Below are positions 1 to 7,573 of a DNA stretch of 13,394 nucleotides, piece after piece (within the stretch, counting starts at the first letter, position 1; each line of letters starts with the position of its first letter). Where the stretch lies: contig CAIXQV010000743.1 in NCBI GenBank assembly GCA_903921605.1, forward strand, positions 1 through 13,394. Direction: 5' to 3'. The translations under genes were made by a program, and so were the position numbers. The DNA comes from an uncultured Planctomycetaceae bacterium (lineage in GTDB: Bacteria; Planctomycetota; Planctomycetia; Planctomycetales; Planctomycetaceae). Under the pieces are notes generated by a model. The model was given only the letters and a program-made list of their open reading frames with translations. It searched no databases and was not told the origin of the DNA.

Positions 1-80
1 GCCGGAATCGGTAAGCTGTCTTCGGTTTCCAAGACAGCATCGTCGGTGGGCGTGAACAAACGCAGGTGAATACGGTTCAT
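1..80 (-). CDS. 5' end of an unidentified leftward gene (partial)
   Basis: A leftward reading frame opens with ATG at 80-78 and stays open to the window edge, giving 26 codons beginning MNRIHLRLFTPTDD. An excellent Shine-Dalgarno sequence, AAGGAGG read on the minus strand at 95-89, lies 8 nt before the ATG, which is the main reason to believe the gene. No signal peptide or recognisable motif is visible in the short stretch, so no function can be assigned. It is divergent from the rightward genes that start at 576 and may not belong to the metal locus. Confidence 0.6.
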   Translation of the reverse strand, partial: MNRIHLRLFTPTDDAVLETEDSLPIP

Positions 81-88
81 GCGTGTTT

Positions 89-95
89 CCTCCTT
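89..95 (-). promoter_or_regulatory. Strong Shine-Dalgarno site of the left-edge gene
   Basis: AAGGAGG on the minus strand, 8 nt from the ATG at 80-78. It is the only near-perfect ribosome binding site in the window; most other starts here have weak or no such signal. It fixes the start of the partial gene 1-80. Confidence 0.65.
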
Positions 96-575
96 GAAGC
101 ACGATTCCAGTTAAACGTTCAGGCTAAGCCGGGATTTCACGAATGCTTCTCGTTCCGTCGAGAAAAAAAGCAAACGCACGGTGAACTGAGCCTGAAAGTG
201 AGAGACTACAAACGGCGACTTGAGAGAGACATTTTTGCCGTTCAATGTCAGAACTCTATCCACCTACCGCCATGAACTCAAGGGCCTGAAATGGGATTTA
301 ACTACGGGCAAAATGCGGAGAATGCGTTGCGGCCCTGTCGGGCAACGATTTCAGGGCATCGTTCGTGGACGATTGGCATTGTTTTGCGTGCTCCCGGCTT
401 CGCCTTGTTTGGCCTCTCAGGCTTGATGAAGTTAGGGTTGGCTCTGTTCGATTTGGGTTGCAGCACAATTAATCCGCATCAACTCGCTGCTTACCATTGA
501 CTTGTCTCCCACATCGGGCAGAATTACCAGAACTGGTCGGGCCGGAGTTTCTCTACTTTCCGTTGCCCTGAGAGC
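96..575. other. Gene-poor intergenic region of about 480 bases
   Basis: No reading frame here has a convincing start, composition or family resemblance; the short frames overlap one another. It presumably carries promoters for the leftward gene at 1-80 and the rightward gene at 576. I see an inverted repeat CGTTGC-N11-GCAACG at 325-347, but no clear -35/-10 pair and no copy of the operator-like palindrome found at 10367-10381. Confidence 0.5.
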
Positions 576-1019
576 ATGTTTCAATCCTGCTTTCGAATCT
601 TGACGCCGCTGCTGATTCTTTGGCAGCTTATTCTGCCCTGCAGTGCGCCGTGGTTGCATATCTGCATTGAGGATAACTGCGCTCAAGCGAAATGCGAAGA
701 ATACCCCGGTTCATCTGTCCTGAAGAGTCAAGCTTCGGCGACCCATTCGAAGCATTCCTGTGCCTGCGCTCACCATGCGAAGAATTCTCCGCAGAGCAAC
801 CATAATTCAAAGGAGCAGCCTCCTTCGAAGGCTCATGACTGCTCCAACTGTGCTGTCTGCCAGGCTATTGCCGCACCGCGAACTCTTGTGGCGATTGTGT
901 CACTGGAGGCTTCCGTCGAAGTGATGGAAGCCCTCGTTTTTGCGGACTGTTCAGACCCACTGCTCGGGTTTGGTCTCCCGACTCGATGCCGCGCGCCACC
1001 GGCCATTGGCATCTGCTGA
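576..1019 (+). CDS. Small exported Cys/His-rich protein (DUF2946-like layout)
   Basis: The 147-residue product begins with a hydrophobic segment (residues about 6-24, rich in Leu/Ile), consistent with a signal peptide or N-terminal anchor. The rest is rich in possible metal ligands: 13 Cys, including CAC at 62-64 followed by HH at 66-67, and HDCSNCAVC at 87-95, plus a polar Ser/His/Gln linker at 50-86. The C-terminus holds RAPPA (139-143). A hydrophobic leader, a central His/Cys cluster and a terminal R-x-PP resemble DUF2946 proteins found near metal-handling genes, but this is a resemblance of layout and not an alignment. It probably acts outside the cytoplasmic membrane in binding or sensing metal. 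The ATG at 576 was chosen because it gives the leader directly. It lies 205 nt before the next rightward gene and could share its transcript. Confidence 0.65.
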   Translation: MFQSCFRILTPLLILWQLILPCSAPWLHICIEDNCAQAKCEEYPGSSVLKSQASATHSKHSCACAHHAKNSPQSNHNSKEQPPSKAHDCSNCAVCQAIAAPRTLVAIVSLEASVEVMEALVFADCSDPLLGFGLPTRCRAPPAIGIC

Positions 1020-1224
1020 GTCTTGCCGGCTTCGTTCTGGCGCGGACTGATCCCGTTTCCTTGACGGCTTAAGTTGTTGACTTCGACAGCCGCCTGGTAG
1101 GTGCAGTCCAGCCTGATGCCGGAGACTCAGGCGCTTCGTCCCGTAATTCGGGGCACATTTGCGAACGTCCCTGGCATTCCCACGCGTCGAACAGACACAA
1201 GTGGCTGCGCATACTGCCGACAGC

Positions 1225-2040
1225 ATGCAGTTCAGGGATCACAAGCAGGCTGATGAATTAATCAAACAGCATGCGTTAGCGTCGGGTTCTCTGCTCGCTC
1301 CAAACTTCGTCATCCCAAAGATCAAGGCTAACACGATTTCCACGCACGTTCTTAAACCTCCTCTCACCGCGCGGACCGCGAACTGCAAAGACGCGCCCGG
1401 TCGAATCGCGCGACCGGTTCGATGTGGCTGGTGTCATCCGGAATCCGTCCGGAAGTTTGCCGAACAGTTGATGAGCCAGCAATTGTGGTGCTGGGGACGC
1501 GACATCAAATCGCCTGCGGGCAATCTCCTGATGAACTATGGTTTTGAGCGTCATCGAGAACCCGGAAAAGGTAGTTCCGGATCGACCTGCTATCGGCTGG
1601 ACGACGGCCCGCTGCACGTTGCTCTTTGGGGCTTTGGGATGTTCTATGGTGAACGCAGCCTCGGCGGACTCTTTGTCGGACGTTACGACTTCCGACCTCG
1701 CTGGGCCAATCTCGAATCTCTGTCCAGTGCCGTGCACTATCCGGATGATCTTCCACCCTTCGGTCGCCCGGCCGGAGTTCGACAATGGAAAGCAGCTCAT
1801 CGGCTCTGCCGCAATATGCTCGACTGGATCGTTAATTATGAAATGTGGGTGATGCAGGAAGTCGGCGCTACGTATCGACAGCGATGCGTGAAGTCATGGC
1901 TGCATCCGTTTGTTACTGCAGAAAAAATGCCGGCCGCATGGGGCCTGCTTCGAAATCGTTGCTGGGATCAGCAGAGAAATCAGTGGTATCTGGCGGTTGA
2001 TCGCCTCGGAATTTTAGACACCAAAGGAAAAAACAGATGA
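1225..2040 (+). CDS. Trp/Cys-rich protein of unknown function, coupled to a COG0523 GTPase
   Basis: A 271-residue protein if the ATG at 1225 is used; the frame is open further upstream to a TTG at 1159, and there is no other in-frame ATG before 1471. The first 60 residues look poorly structured, so the true start is uncertain. From about residue 63 the protein looks like a compact domain: RCGWCHPE (66-73, a CxxC), LWCWGRDI (87-94), a Gly/Ser-rich turn at 113-120, [12 protein letters not shown] (131-142), then an aromatic and basic C-terminal half with many Trp. It has 8 Cys and 9 His but no signal peptide or membrane segment. I do not recognise a named family. Its stop overlaps the next ATG as ATGA (2037-2040), so its translation is probably coupled to that of the YciC/ZigA-type GTPase, which suggests a role as partner, client or accessory in metal delivery. 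Confidence 0.75.
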   Translation: MQFRDHKQADELIKQHALASGSLLAPNFVIPKIKANTISTHVLKPPLTARTANCKDAPGRIARPVRCGWCHPESVRKFAEQLMSQQLWCWGRDIKSPAGNLLMNYGFERHREPGKGSSGSTCYRLDDGPLHVALWGFGMFYGERSLGGLFVGRYDFRPRWANLESLSSAVHYPDDLPPFGRPAGVRQWKAAHRLCRNMLDWIVNYEMWVMQEVGATYRQRCVKSWLHPFVTAEKMPAAWGLLRNRCWDQQRNQWYLAVDRLGILDTKGKNR

Positions 2041-3299
2041 AGAAGTTACCCGTCACCGTGCTCTCTGGCTTTTTGGGAGCCGGCAAGACAACGCTGCTGA
2101 ATCACGTACTCGCCAATCGCGAGGGCCTGAAGGTCGCCGTGATTGTGAACGACATGAGCGAAGTGAACATCGACGCTCAGCAAGTCGCCGGAGGTCCGGC
2201 GCAACTCAGCCGAACCGATGAGAAACTGGTCGAGATGTCCAATGGCTGCATTTGCTGCACTCTGCGAGAAGACCTGCTGGTGGAAATCACCAAGCTGGCT
2301 CACGAAGGCCGCTTCGATTATCTGCTGATTGAATCGACCGGCATTTCAGAACCTCTGCCAGTCGCTGAGACGTTCACGTTCGCCGATGAAAATGGCAACT
2401 CGCTGAGCGACGTGGCCATGCTGGATACGATGGTGACGGTTGTGGATGCCGCCAATTTCATGAACGACTTCTCATCGCAGGATGAACTCCGCGATCGAAA
2501 AATGGGCATGGATGAAACCGATGATCGAGATCTCTCGCTGTTGCTGACAGACCAGATTGAATTCGCCAACGTGATCATTCTGAATAAGACCGACTTGATC
2601 TCTGAGGATGAACGGCATCGTCTGCACAGCATCCTTAAGAAGATGAACCCGGAAGCAATCGTGCTGGAGGCAGAACGTAGTCGAGTCCCGCTTACGGCGA
2701 TTTTGAACACCGGGCGCTTTCAAATGGAATGGGCCGAATCCGCATCTGAATGGCTCAGCGTGCCACGCGGTGAGGAACAGACAGAGACCGCGGAGTACGG
2801 CATCTCCAGCTTCGTCTATCGAGCGCGACGACCGTTTCATCCCGAGCGATTTCATGAGTTCTGGGTCAACGATGATGCCGCCTCGTCGATTCTGCGTTCC
2901 AAAGGCTATTTCTGGCTGGCCTCACGGCATAGTCTGGCCGGTTTCTGGTCACAGGCCGGTGGTGTGATTAGCGCGGATCCGGGTGGCCAATGGTGGGCCG
3001 AAACTCCGCGAGACGACTGGCCTCTTGAGGATCCTCAGCAGATCGCCGAGATTGAATCAATCTGGGATGAACAGGTCGGTGATCGTCGCCAGGAAATTGT
3101 GATCATCGGTCAGGATCTGCAGATCGCCGAAGTCACTCGTGCTCTTGATGCATGCCTCCTGACGGACGCTGAACTTGCCGCGGGCCCGGCTGCCTGGGAG
3201 CAGTTTGAAGATCCGTTTGCGCCGTGGGAAATTGCCGACAGCGACATGTCAGAAAGCTGCGAACTGCCTGGCGATGACGAAGAGGCGGATGAACGATGA
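2037..3299 (+). CDS. yciC: COG0523 metallochaperone GTPase, YciC/ZigA type (first copy)
   Basis: A 420-residue G3E-family GTPase. Walker [10 protein letters not shown] lies at 11-19, the COG0523 hallmark GCICC at 70-74 (CICC is the high-affinity metal site of the family), the IESTGISEP switch/Walker B region at 98-106, and NKTD, the guanine-specificity motif, at 183-186. The CobW C-terminal domain runs from about [19 protein letters not shown] at 256 to about 405, followed by a short acidic tail. From memory the N-terminal half ([46 protein letters not shown]) matches Bacillus subtilis YciC and Acinetobacter ZigA closely; both are Zur-controlled and serve zinc allocation in zinc shortage. It would use GTP hydrolysis to load Zn into client enzymes in the cytoplasm. 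Both ends overlap neighbours by ATGA (2037-2040 and 3296-3299), so it is translationally coupled upstream and downstream. The yciC symbol rests on subfamily, not on proven orthology. Confidence 0.93.
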   Translation: MKKLPVTVLSGFLGAGKTTLLNHVLANREGLKVAVIVNDMSEVNIDAQQVAGGPAQLSRTDEKLVEMSNGCICCTLREDLLVEITKLAHEGRFDYLLIESTGISEPLPVAETFTFADENGNSLSDVAMLDTMVTVVDAANFMNDFSSQDELRDRKMGMDETDDRDLSLLLTDQIEFANVIILNKTDLISEDERHRLHSILKKMNPEAIVLEAERSRVPLTAILNTGRFQMEWAESASEWLSVPRGEEQTETAEYGISSFVYRARRPFHPERFHEFWVNDDAASSILRSKGYFWLASRHSLAGFWSQAGGVISADPGGQWWAETPRDDWPLEDPQQIAEIESIWDEQVGDRRQEIVIIGQDLQIAEVTRALDACLLTDAELAAGPAAWEQFEDPFAPWEIADSDMSESCELPGDDEEADER

Positions 3300-4522
3300 A
3301 ACTTCTGCCTGTGACCGTTCTGTCCGGATTTCTCGGTGCCGGAAAGACGACTCTGCTGAATCATGTTCTCGCGAATCGCGAGGGCATGAAGGTGGCTGTG
3401 ATCGTCAACGACATGAGCGAAGTGAACATCGACGCGCAGTTGATCGCCGGAGGCTCGGCTGCGCTGAGTCGCACGGAGGAGAAGCTGATCGAAATGACCA
3501 ACGGGTGCATCTGCTGCACTCTGCGAGAAGATCTGCTGCGTGAGATCAGCCAGTTGGCTCTGGAGGGGCGGTTCGATTATCTGCTGATTGAATCCACAGG
3601 GATTTCCGAACCTGCTCCTGTGGCTGACACGTTCACCTATGCGATCGCCAACAATCAGTCGTTGTCGGATGTCGCCGAACTGGACACAATGGTCACGGTC
3701 ATCGACTGTATGAACTTCCTGATGGATCTTCGCATCGGCGAAGATCTGCAGTCACAGGGAACTGCGGCCACGGCAGATGATGTTCGCACGGTAGCCGATC
3801 TGCTGATTGATCAGGCTGAGTTTGCCGATGTCATTGTGCTGAACAAGACCGACCTGGTCAGTGCCGAGGAATTGGCTCGCGTCGAAGGTTTTCTGGAGCA
3901 GCTCAATCCTTACGCACTCAAGATTCGCAGTGAGTTCGGAAAAGTTCCGCTGAAGAAGATCCTGGGGACTCACCGCTTTGATTTCGAACGCGCCAAAACC
4001 TGCAAAGGCTGGCAACTGGTGCTGCGTGATGATGGGGCCAGTGAAGTCGAAGAGTATGGAATTCGCAGCTTCGTTTTTCGGTCGCGTGTTCCATTTCATC
4101 CGGAGCGTTTTTATCGCCGACTGACGGCCGAATGGTCGGGGGTGCTGCGATCGAAGGGCTACTTCTGGCTGGCGTCAAGAGTCGACAAGATTGGCGTCTG
4201 GTCTCAGGCCGGACGAGTCGCCCGGCTGGATGTTGCGGGATTCTGGTGGAGCAGCGTCCCGCGTGAAGAATGGCCAAAGACGCCGGGGTTTGAGGAGGCT
4301 GTGATGAAGTACTGGGATCCGGATGTTGGCGACTGCCGACAGGAACTGGTCTTCATTGGTATCGACATGGACGAGGCGGCCATTCGCGAGTCACTGGAAG
4401 CGTGTCTGCTGACCAGTGAAGAGTCTGCTGAGGGGCCTTTTGAATGGCTGAAGTTTACCGATCCTTTTCCTCGCTGGGATGTACAACGAGCCCCCACGGG
4501 AGCACAGGAAGTCAATCCATGA
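3296..4522 (+). CDS. COG0523 metallochaperone GTPase, YciC/ZigA type (second, tandem copy)
   Basis: A 408-residue paralogue of the preceding protein. Walker [10 protein letters not shown] (11-19), CICC (71-74), ESTGISEP (99-106) and NKTD (183-186) fall at the same residue numbers, and about 96 of the first 110 residues are identical. Divergence is concentrated at 140-165, where the first copy has an acidic [13 protein letters not shown] stretch like YciC and this copy has [12 protein letters not shown], and in the 205-260 linker. The CobW C-terminal domain follows (about 256-390), containing PFHPERF and [12 protein letters not shown] as in copy one. Both copies keep all nucleotide- and metal-site motifs, so neither looks inactive; they may serve different clients or metals. 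ATGA overlaps join it to the gene before (3296-3299) and after (4519-4522). Confidence 0.93.
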   Translation: MKLLPVTVLSGFLGAGKTTLLNHVLANREGMKVAVIVNDMSEVNIDAQLIAGGSAALSRTEEKLIEMTNGCICCTLREDLLREISQLALEGRFDYLLIESTGISEPAPVADTFTYAIANNQSLSDVAELDTMVTVIDCMNFLMDLRIGEDLQSQGTAATADDVRTVADLLIDQAEFADVIVLNKTDLVSAEELARVEGFLEQLNPYALKIRSEFGKVPLKKILGTHRFDFERAKTCKGWQLVLRDDGASEVEEYGIRSFVFRSRVPFHPERFYRRLTAEWSGVLRSKGYFWLASRVDKIGVWSQAGRVARLDVAGFWWSSVPREEWPKTPGFEEAVMKYWDPDVGDCRQELVFIGIDMDEAAIRESLEACLLTSEESAEGPFEWLKFTDPFPRWDVQRAPTGAQEVNP

Positions 4523-6108
4523 ATGCTGAAATACAAAGTCCTGTCAGAATGTCACCCGTTGCGATTCGGGAGGGAATCGTTCGTTCCACCGTCCTGAGTT
4601 CAACGCTGCTGGGAGAATACGCTTCGCTGTTGATAATGGCCCATGCGGTGTTTGGAGCGATCTGGTGGGCGGCTGCTGTGCCGAAGAATTCGGCCGCTTT
4701 GATCATGGTCCTGTCCGGACTCTGGATCGCCTTCCGTGCATTCGGAGGATTAGCCGGAGAGAAATCAACCGCTGCCGTTTCTGTCTTAATGCTGATCATG
4801 ACTGGCGTGCTGGCCATCACGGGAGTTTCCCGGGTTCCTGAATGGATGTCCGGCAGCATTATTGCGCCGATTGTCTCGACGATTCTGCTGGGTGTCTTGT
4901 TGGTGGTCGAGTTTCTGGATGTTCGAGTCCGCTCACATGCTGGACTGACGAATCCCGAACGGCGAAAACGAGACGGCGTTGCTTTGAAGTTGGCGTTCGT
5001 GGGGCTATTTCTGGCCTGGGGGCTGGGTGTTCCGACTGTGAAGGCGATTTATCAAGCCAGTCATCCGGTGCCGGAGAAGCTGGCGATGGAACGAATGAGC
5101 TTTATCGAGGAAGCTGGATTCCGTTGCGGGGAAGCCATGGTCACGGCCTGCTTCTTTGCTCTGGGGGCCAACATCGGAAGCTTTTTGAATGTGGTGGTAT
5201 GGCGGATGCCGCTGGGGATTTCCATCGTGCATGGGGATTCTCGCTGCCCGATTTGTTCAACGAAGATTGCAAGCCGAGACAACATCCCGATCTTCGGCTG
5301 GCTGGGGCTCGGTGGCCAATGCCGTGCCTGCAGAACGGAGATTTCGCCTCGATATCCGATTGTGGAAGCGATCACCGGGACGGTGTTTCTGCTGTTCTAT
5401 TTCGTGGAGCTGATCTCTGGCGGTGCCAACTTGCCAGTGCGTGGGATCAACATGTATCGTGGAGTGCTCTGGATCATCATGTATCCCAAGTGGGATGTGA
5501 TCGGGCTGTATCTCTATCACTGTTATCTTTTCTGCGTTCTGTTGGTGTGGAATCTGATGGCACTGGACAGAAGTCGGATTCCTCGCCGACTGTTGATCTT
5601 TGCCTTCACCGTCGCGATCGCACTGCCGCTCGCATTTCCAGACCTCGCTGTTGTGCCTGTCTGGCCTTCTTTACCGACAGGGCTGATATCATCGGCAATG
5701 TTTGTTGGAGCGGGAACCATCGTCGGCTTGTTGATTGGTTGTGTGCTGAATTGGGCGTGGCGAAGAAGTCTGCAACATGAACCGGGCGAACTGATGGCCA
5801 CAATTCCCTCGTTCGGATTAATCGGCGCCGTCCTCGGTTGGCAGGCCGTGCTGTCAATTGCGACATTCTTCTGCGGCCTGATGCTGGTAAGGAGTATGCT
5901 CACCGATCGTGTCGATCGATTGTTATGGCATCTTTTTTTGACGGTGTTGATTCATCACCTCTTGTGGCGTGTGATGTCGTACTGGTCTGGTTATGTGTGG
6001 CCTCACGCGAGTTCCTCAGCAACGTCCGTGATCCTGCCGTTTTTGATCGTTGCTGCCTGCGTTGTGGCCGTGAAACGGAGCACGTTACGCATTTCAGGGA
6101 ACTGCTGA
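4519..6108 (+). CDS. Prepilin-peptidase-like (A24) membrane protein, probably degenerate
   Basis: A 529-residue multispanning protein. The first ~175 residues hold about four hydrophobic segments not typical of PilD. Then comes an A24 N-terminal (DiS_P_DiS) domain: [16 protein letters not shown] at 216-231, CPIC at 243-246, DNIPIFGWL at 254-262, CRAC at 268-271, [13 protein letters not shown] at 275-287. The two CxxC pairs normally bind zinc in PilD-type enzymes. The peptidase half follows: [11 protein letters not shown] (348-358) could supply the first catalytic Asp (D350), but where the second motif GxGD should precede the conserved [10 protein letters not shown] (436-445) the sequence reads [12 protein letters not shown] (424-435) with no Asp. 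So signal-peptide cleavage by this protein is doubtful. I chose ATG 4519 over an upstream in-frame start at 4444 because it overlaps the GTPase stop (ATGA) and avoids reading through the GTPase gene. The tetracysteine site makes it a plausible zinc client or membrane partner of the GTPases; that is inference. Confidence 0.85.
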   Translation: MNAEIQSPVRMSPVAIREGIVRSTVLSSTLLGEYASLLIMAHAVFGAIWWAAAVPKNSAALIMVLSGLWIAFRAFGGLAGEKSTAAVSVLMLIMTGVLAITGVSRVPEWMSGSIIAPIVSTILLGVLLVVEFLDVRVRSHAGLTNPERRKRDGVALKLAFVGLFLAWGLGVPTVKAIYQASHPVPEKLAMERMSFIEEAGFRCGEAMVTACFFALGANIGSFLNVVVWRMPLGISIVHGDSRCPICSTKIASRDNIPIFGWLGLGGQCRACRTEISPRYPIVEAITGTVFLLFYFVELISGGANLPVRGINMYRGVLWIIMYPKWDVIGLYLYHCYLFCVLLVWNLMALDRSRIPRRLLIFAFTVAIALPLAFPDLAVVPVWPSLPTGLISSAMFVGAGTIVGLLIGCVLNWAWRRSLQHEPGELMATIPSFGLIGAVLGWQAVLSIATFFCGLMLVRSMLTDRVDRLLWHLFLTVLIHHLLWRVMSYWSGYVWPHASSSATSVILPFLIVAACVVAVKRSTLRISGNC

Positions 6109-6111
6109 CGA

Positions 6112-6132
6112 GCGGCCTGAACAACAGGCTGC
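6112..6132. terminator. Hairpin between convergent genes, possible bidirectional terminator
   Basis: An 8-bp stem (6112-6119 with 6125-6132, one G-U pair) around an AACAA loop lies 3 nt after the rightward membrane-protein stop and about 40 nt past the leftward NicO stop. No T-run follows on either strand, so intrinsic termination is not assured. Position between tail-to-tail genes is the main support. Confidence 0.35.
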
Positions 6133-6171
6133 GATTGAGTGGCGAGCAAAGCGACCTGCACCGAAAGAACC

Positions 6172-7050
6172 CTATGCGGCGGAATCGGTGATCAGTCGCA
6201 CCAGATAGATCAGTCCGATCCCCAGAATCAATGCCGATCGGATGTAGTTCCACGGGAGATTGACGAGTCGTTCTGAGCGACGGCCAAACTTTTCGCCAAA
6301 GTACTGCAGCAGAATTCCGACCACTGACAGCGAGCTGGCGATTCCCGCCGCAAACAAGCCAATGATCAGATACGTCGCGCCGGGCGATCCGGATGAGAGC
6401 CCTGTGAAGTACGCGGCCATTGCTGTTGGGCATGGGAGAAGTCCAACGGCGAGCCCCAGAATTGCCGTGGTCCGATAGCTGGCTCGCGAAGGTGTCACTG
6501 CAGCGGGCGCGGATTCAACGGAAACAATCGGCAGGACTGCGGCTGTGGAATTGGCGGTGGACGCAGCCATGATCGGTGATGAAAATCCGCCCAGTTGCAC
6601 CAACTGCGGCTCAATCACGCATGCAGTGTGCTCGTGAGCATTCCCGTGAACATGACCATGCGAATGATCAGAGCATGTTCCATCGTGATGCTGACCGCAA
6701 CATCTCACCTTGCGACCTCGAATGGCCTGCACCAACAGGAAGCCGCCGACCGCCACCACCAACAAAGCGCTGATCCACTGGAGCACGCTGGAAACCTGCT
6801 CCTCATGATGATGATCACCGGCAATCAGGTGATGAGCAATGTGGACACCAAAGGCGATGGCGAACAACGACACCGAATGAGAAAATGCCGTCGAAAGCCC
6901 CATGACCACCGGATGCCAGAAGCTGCGTTTTCCATCCAGCAGGTACACGAACATGGCCGTCTTGCCATGACCAGGTTCAAGAGCATGCAAGGCGCCGAGA
7001 AAAAAGCTCAGGCCGAGGCTCAGTTCGTGCGAATGAGAGTGAAGATGCAT
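6172..7050 (-). CDS. NicO/RcnA-family metal transporter with His-rich loop
   Basis: A 292-residue membrane protein starting at ATG 7050-7048; an upstream TTG at 7095 is open but would only add a Ser-rich tail. Family motifs are HALEPGHGKT (22-31) in the first helix pair and GLLPCPTAMAAY (203-214), both typical of NicO proteins such as RcnA. Histidines are abundant: HLHSHSHE at the N-terminus, GDHHHEE at 78-84, and a cytoplasmic-type loop at 117-144 with CC, HH and repeated HxH (HSHGHVHGNAHEH). A poorly conserved Ala/Ser/Thr-rich linker (156-190) separates two halves with about three helices each. RcnA exports Ni(II) and Co(II); other NicO relatives are proposed to import metals. In an operon with a zinc-type ABC importer it may export competing Ni/Co or handle Zn itself. 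It is the last gene of the leftward set, 205 nt after the FmdB-like gene. Confidence 0.88.
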   Translation of the reverse strand: MHLHSHSHELSLGLSFFLGALHALEPGHGKTAMFVYLLDGKRSFWHPVVMGLSTAFSHSVSLFAIAFGVHIAHHLIAGDHHHEEQVSSVLQWISALLVVAVGGFLLVQAIRGRKVRCCGQHHDGTCSDHSHGHVHGNAHEHTACVIEPQLVQLGGFSSPIMAASTANSTAAVLPIVSVESAPAAVTPSRASYRTTAILGLAVGLLPCPTAMAAYFTGLSSGSPGATYLIIGLFAAGIASSLSVVGILLQYFGEKFGRRSERLVNLPWNYIRSALILGIGLIYLVRLITDSAA

Positions 7051-7159
7051 ACTGGTCGGATTCCGGGAAGCGACTGAAGAAGACCGGCTCAACAACTAAT
7101 GTTCAAGCCAGATGGTCCGCATTGACACGCAACCGGAATGCCTCCGACCAGTGGGCATT

Positions 7160-7217
7160 TCAGCGTTCTGCGTGTACGAATAACTCTAACGTACGCCGGG
7201 GCAAATGAAAACGCTGA
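7160..7217. repeat. Nested inverted repeat between the FmdB-like and NicO genes
   Basis: A perfect 8-bp outer arm, TCAGCGTT (7160-7167) with AACGCTGA (7210-7217), encloses an inner GTACG (7174-7178) with CGTAC (7190-7194) around an 11-nt AT-rich loop. A further AATGCC (7137-7142) with GGCATT (7154-7159) sits just outside. On the leftward transcript this could be a structured spacer that stabilises, processes or attenuates the message before the NicO gene. It has no terminator-like T-run and I recognise no riboswitch. Confidence 0.4.
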
Positions 7218-7255
7218 ACTAATAACAGTCGCCACGAAAGTTTCTGCCGGGCCGT

Positions 7256-7549
7256 TTATTCCGCGGAGATAACATCGGGCCCTTGTCCCGCACGCTTTTC
7301 GTACCTTCCATCTCCCATTTTTACATACTTCGTAAAGCCTTTGGATTCCAGTTTCCCGTCGCTCATGGCAGATTTCATTCCGGATTCAGACCATTTTCCT
7401 GCGACGAACGGCGCGCAAATCACTCGGCGAATCGGCTGCCCGGTTACAGGATGGTGTGTCAAAGGCGCCTCTTTGATGCTCTGTTCCACCTCGAAGGTTT
7501 CGCCCACTGAATCGTCTGTCAGTATCACCCCATAAACGTAGACTGGCAT
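7256..7549 (-). CDS. FmdB-like protein lacking its zinc-ribbon cysteines
   Basis: A 97-residue protein whose frame matches FmdB-family putative regulatory zinc-ribbon proteins: MPVYVY at the start, GETFEVEQSIKEAPLTHHP (16-34), GQPIRRVI (37-44). In ordinary members the ribbon has CxxC near residues 8-11 and CPxC before the RR, in the pattern MPxYxYxCxxCG...CPxCGG...RR. Here the first pair reads GVILTD (7-12) and the second HPVTG (33-37); the only Cys is C45, outside both knuckles. The fold elements are kept while the zinc ligands are gone. The C-terminal half (GFTKYVKMGDGRYEK, 71-85, and GPDVISAE) looks intact and not decayed. GAGGAG lies 11 nt before the ATG. It sits 24 nt after the permease gene in the metal-import operon, which suggests a zinc-independent substitute used in zinc shortage. 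The molecular role of the FmdB family is itself poorly known. Confidence 0.8.
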   Translation of the reverse strand: MPVYVYGVILTDDSVGETFEVEQSIKEAPLTHHPVTGQPIRRVICAPFVAGKWSESGMKSAMSDGKLESKGFTKYVKMGDGRYEKRAGQGPDVISAE

Positions 7550-7573
7550 GGATTTTGAGTCTCCTCTTTTGTG

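Noticed and set aside
325..347. CGTTGC-N11-GCAACG as a second copy of the operator
   Set aside because: Half-site sequence and spacing differ from TGCAA-N5-TTGCA, and no promoter elements flank it.
1159..1224. TTG at 1159 as the start of the Trp/Cys-rich protein
   Set aside because: No ribosome binding site and the added residues show no pattern; ATG 1225 is the simpler choice, although the real start may be uncertain.
951..1226. Leftward frame between the exported protein and the Trp/Cys-rich gene
   Set aside because: Overlaps the end of the exported-protein gene, has no start signal and an Arg/Ser-rich composition typical of a spurious frame.
1276..1800. Leftward open frame of 174 codons antisense to the Trp/Cys-rich gene
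   Set aside because: It lies wholly inside a rightward gene that is joined to the next by ATGA, and its product shows no domain-like pattern.
2037..4522. Cobalamin biosynthesis role for the tandem CobW-like genes
   Set aside because: Their motifs place them with YciC/ZigA, and no cobalamin biosynthetic gene is in the window.
4842..5780. 312-codon rightward frame inside the prepilin-peptidase-like gene
   Set aside because: It is a shadow in another frame; the translated text is low in hydrophobic helices and lacks family motifs, whereas the 4519 frame shows the full A24 domain.
7128..7140. GCAACCGGAATGC as a weaker operator upstream of the NicO gene
   Set aside because: It resembles one strand of the 10367 site for seven bases, but the second half-site is broken (ATGC for TTGC) and the outer bases do not match; chance is likely.
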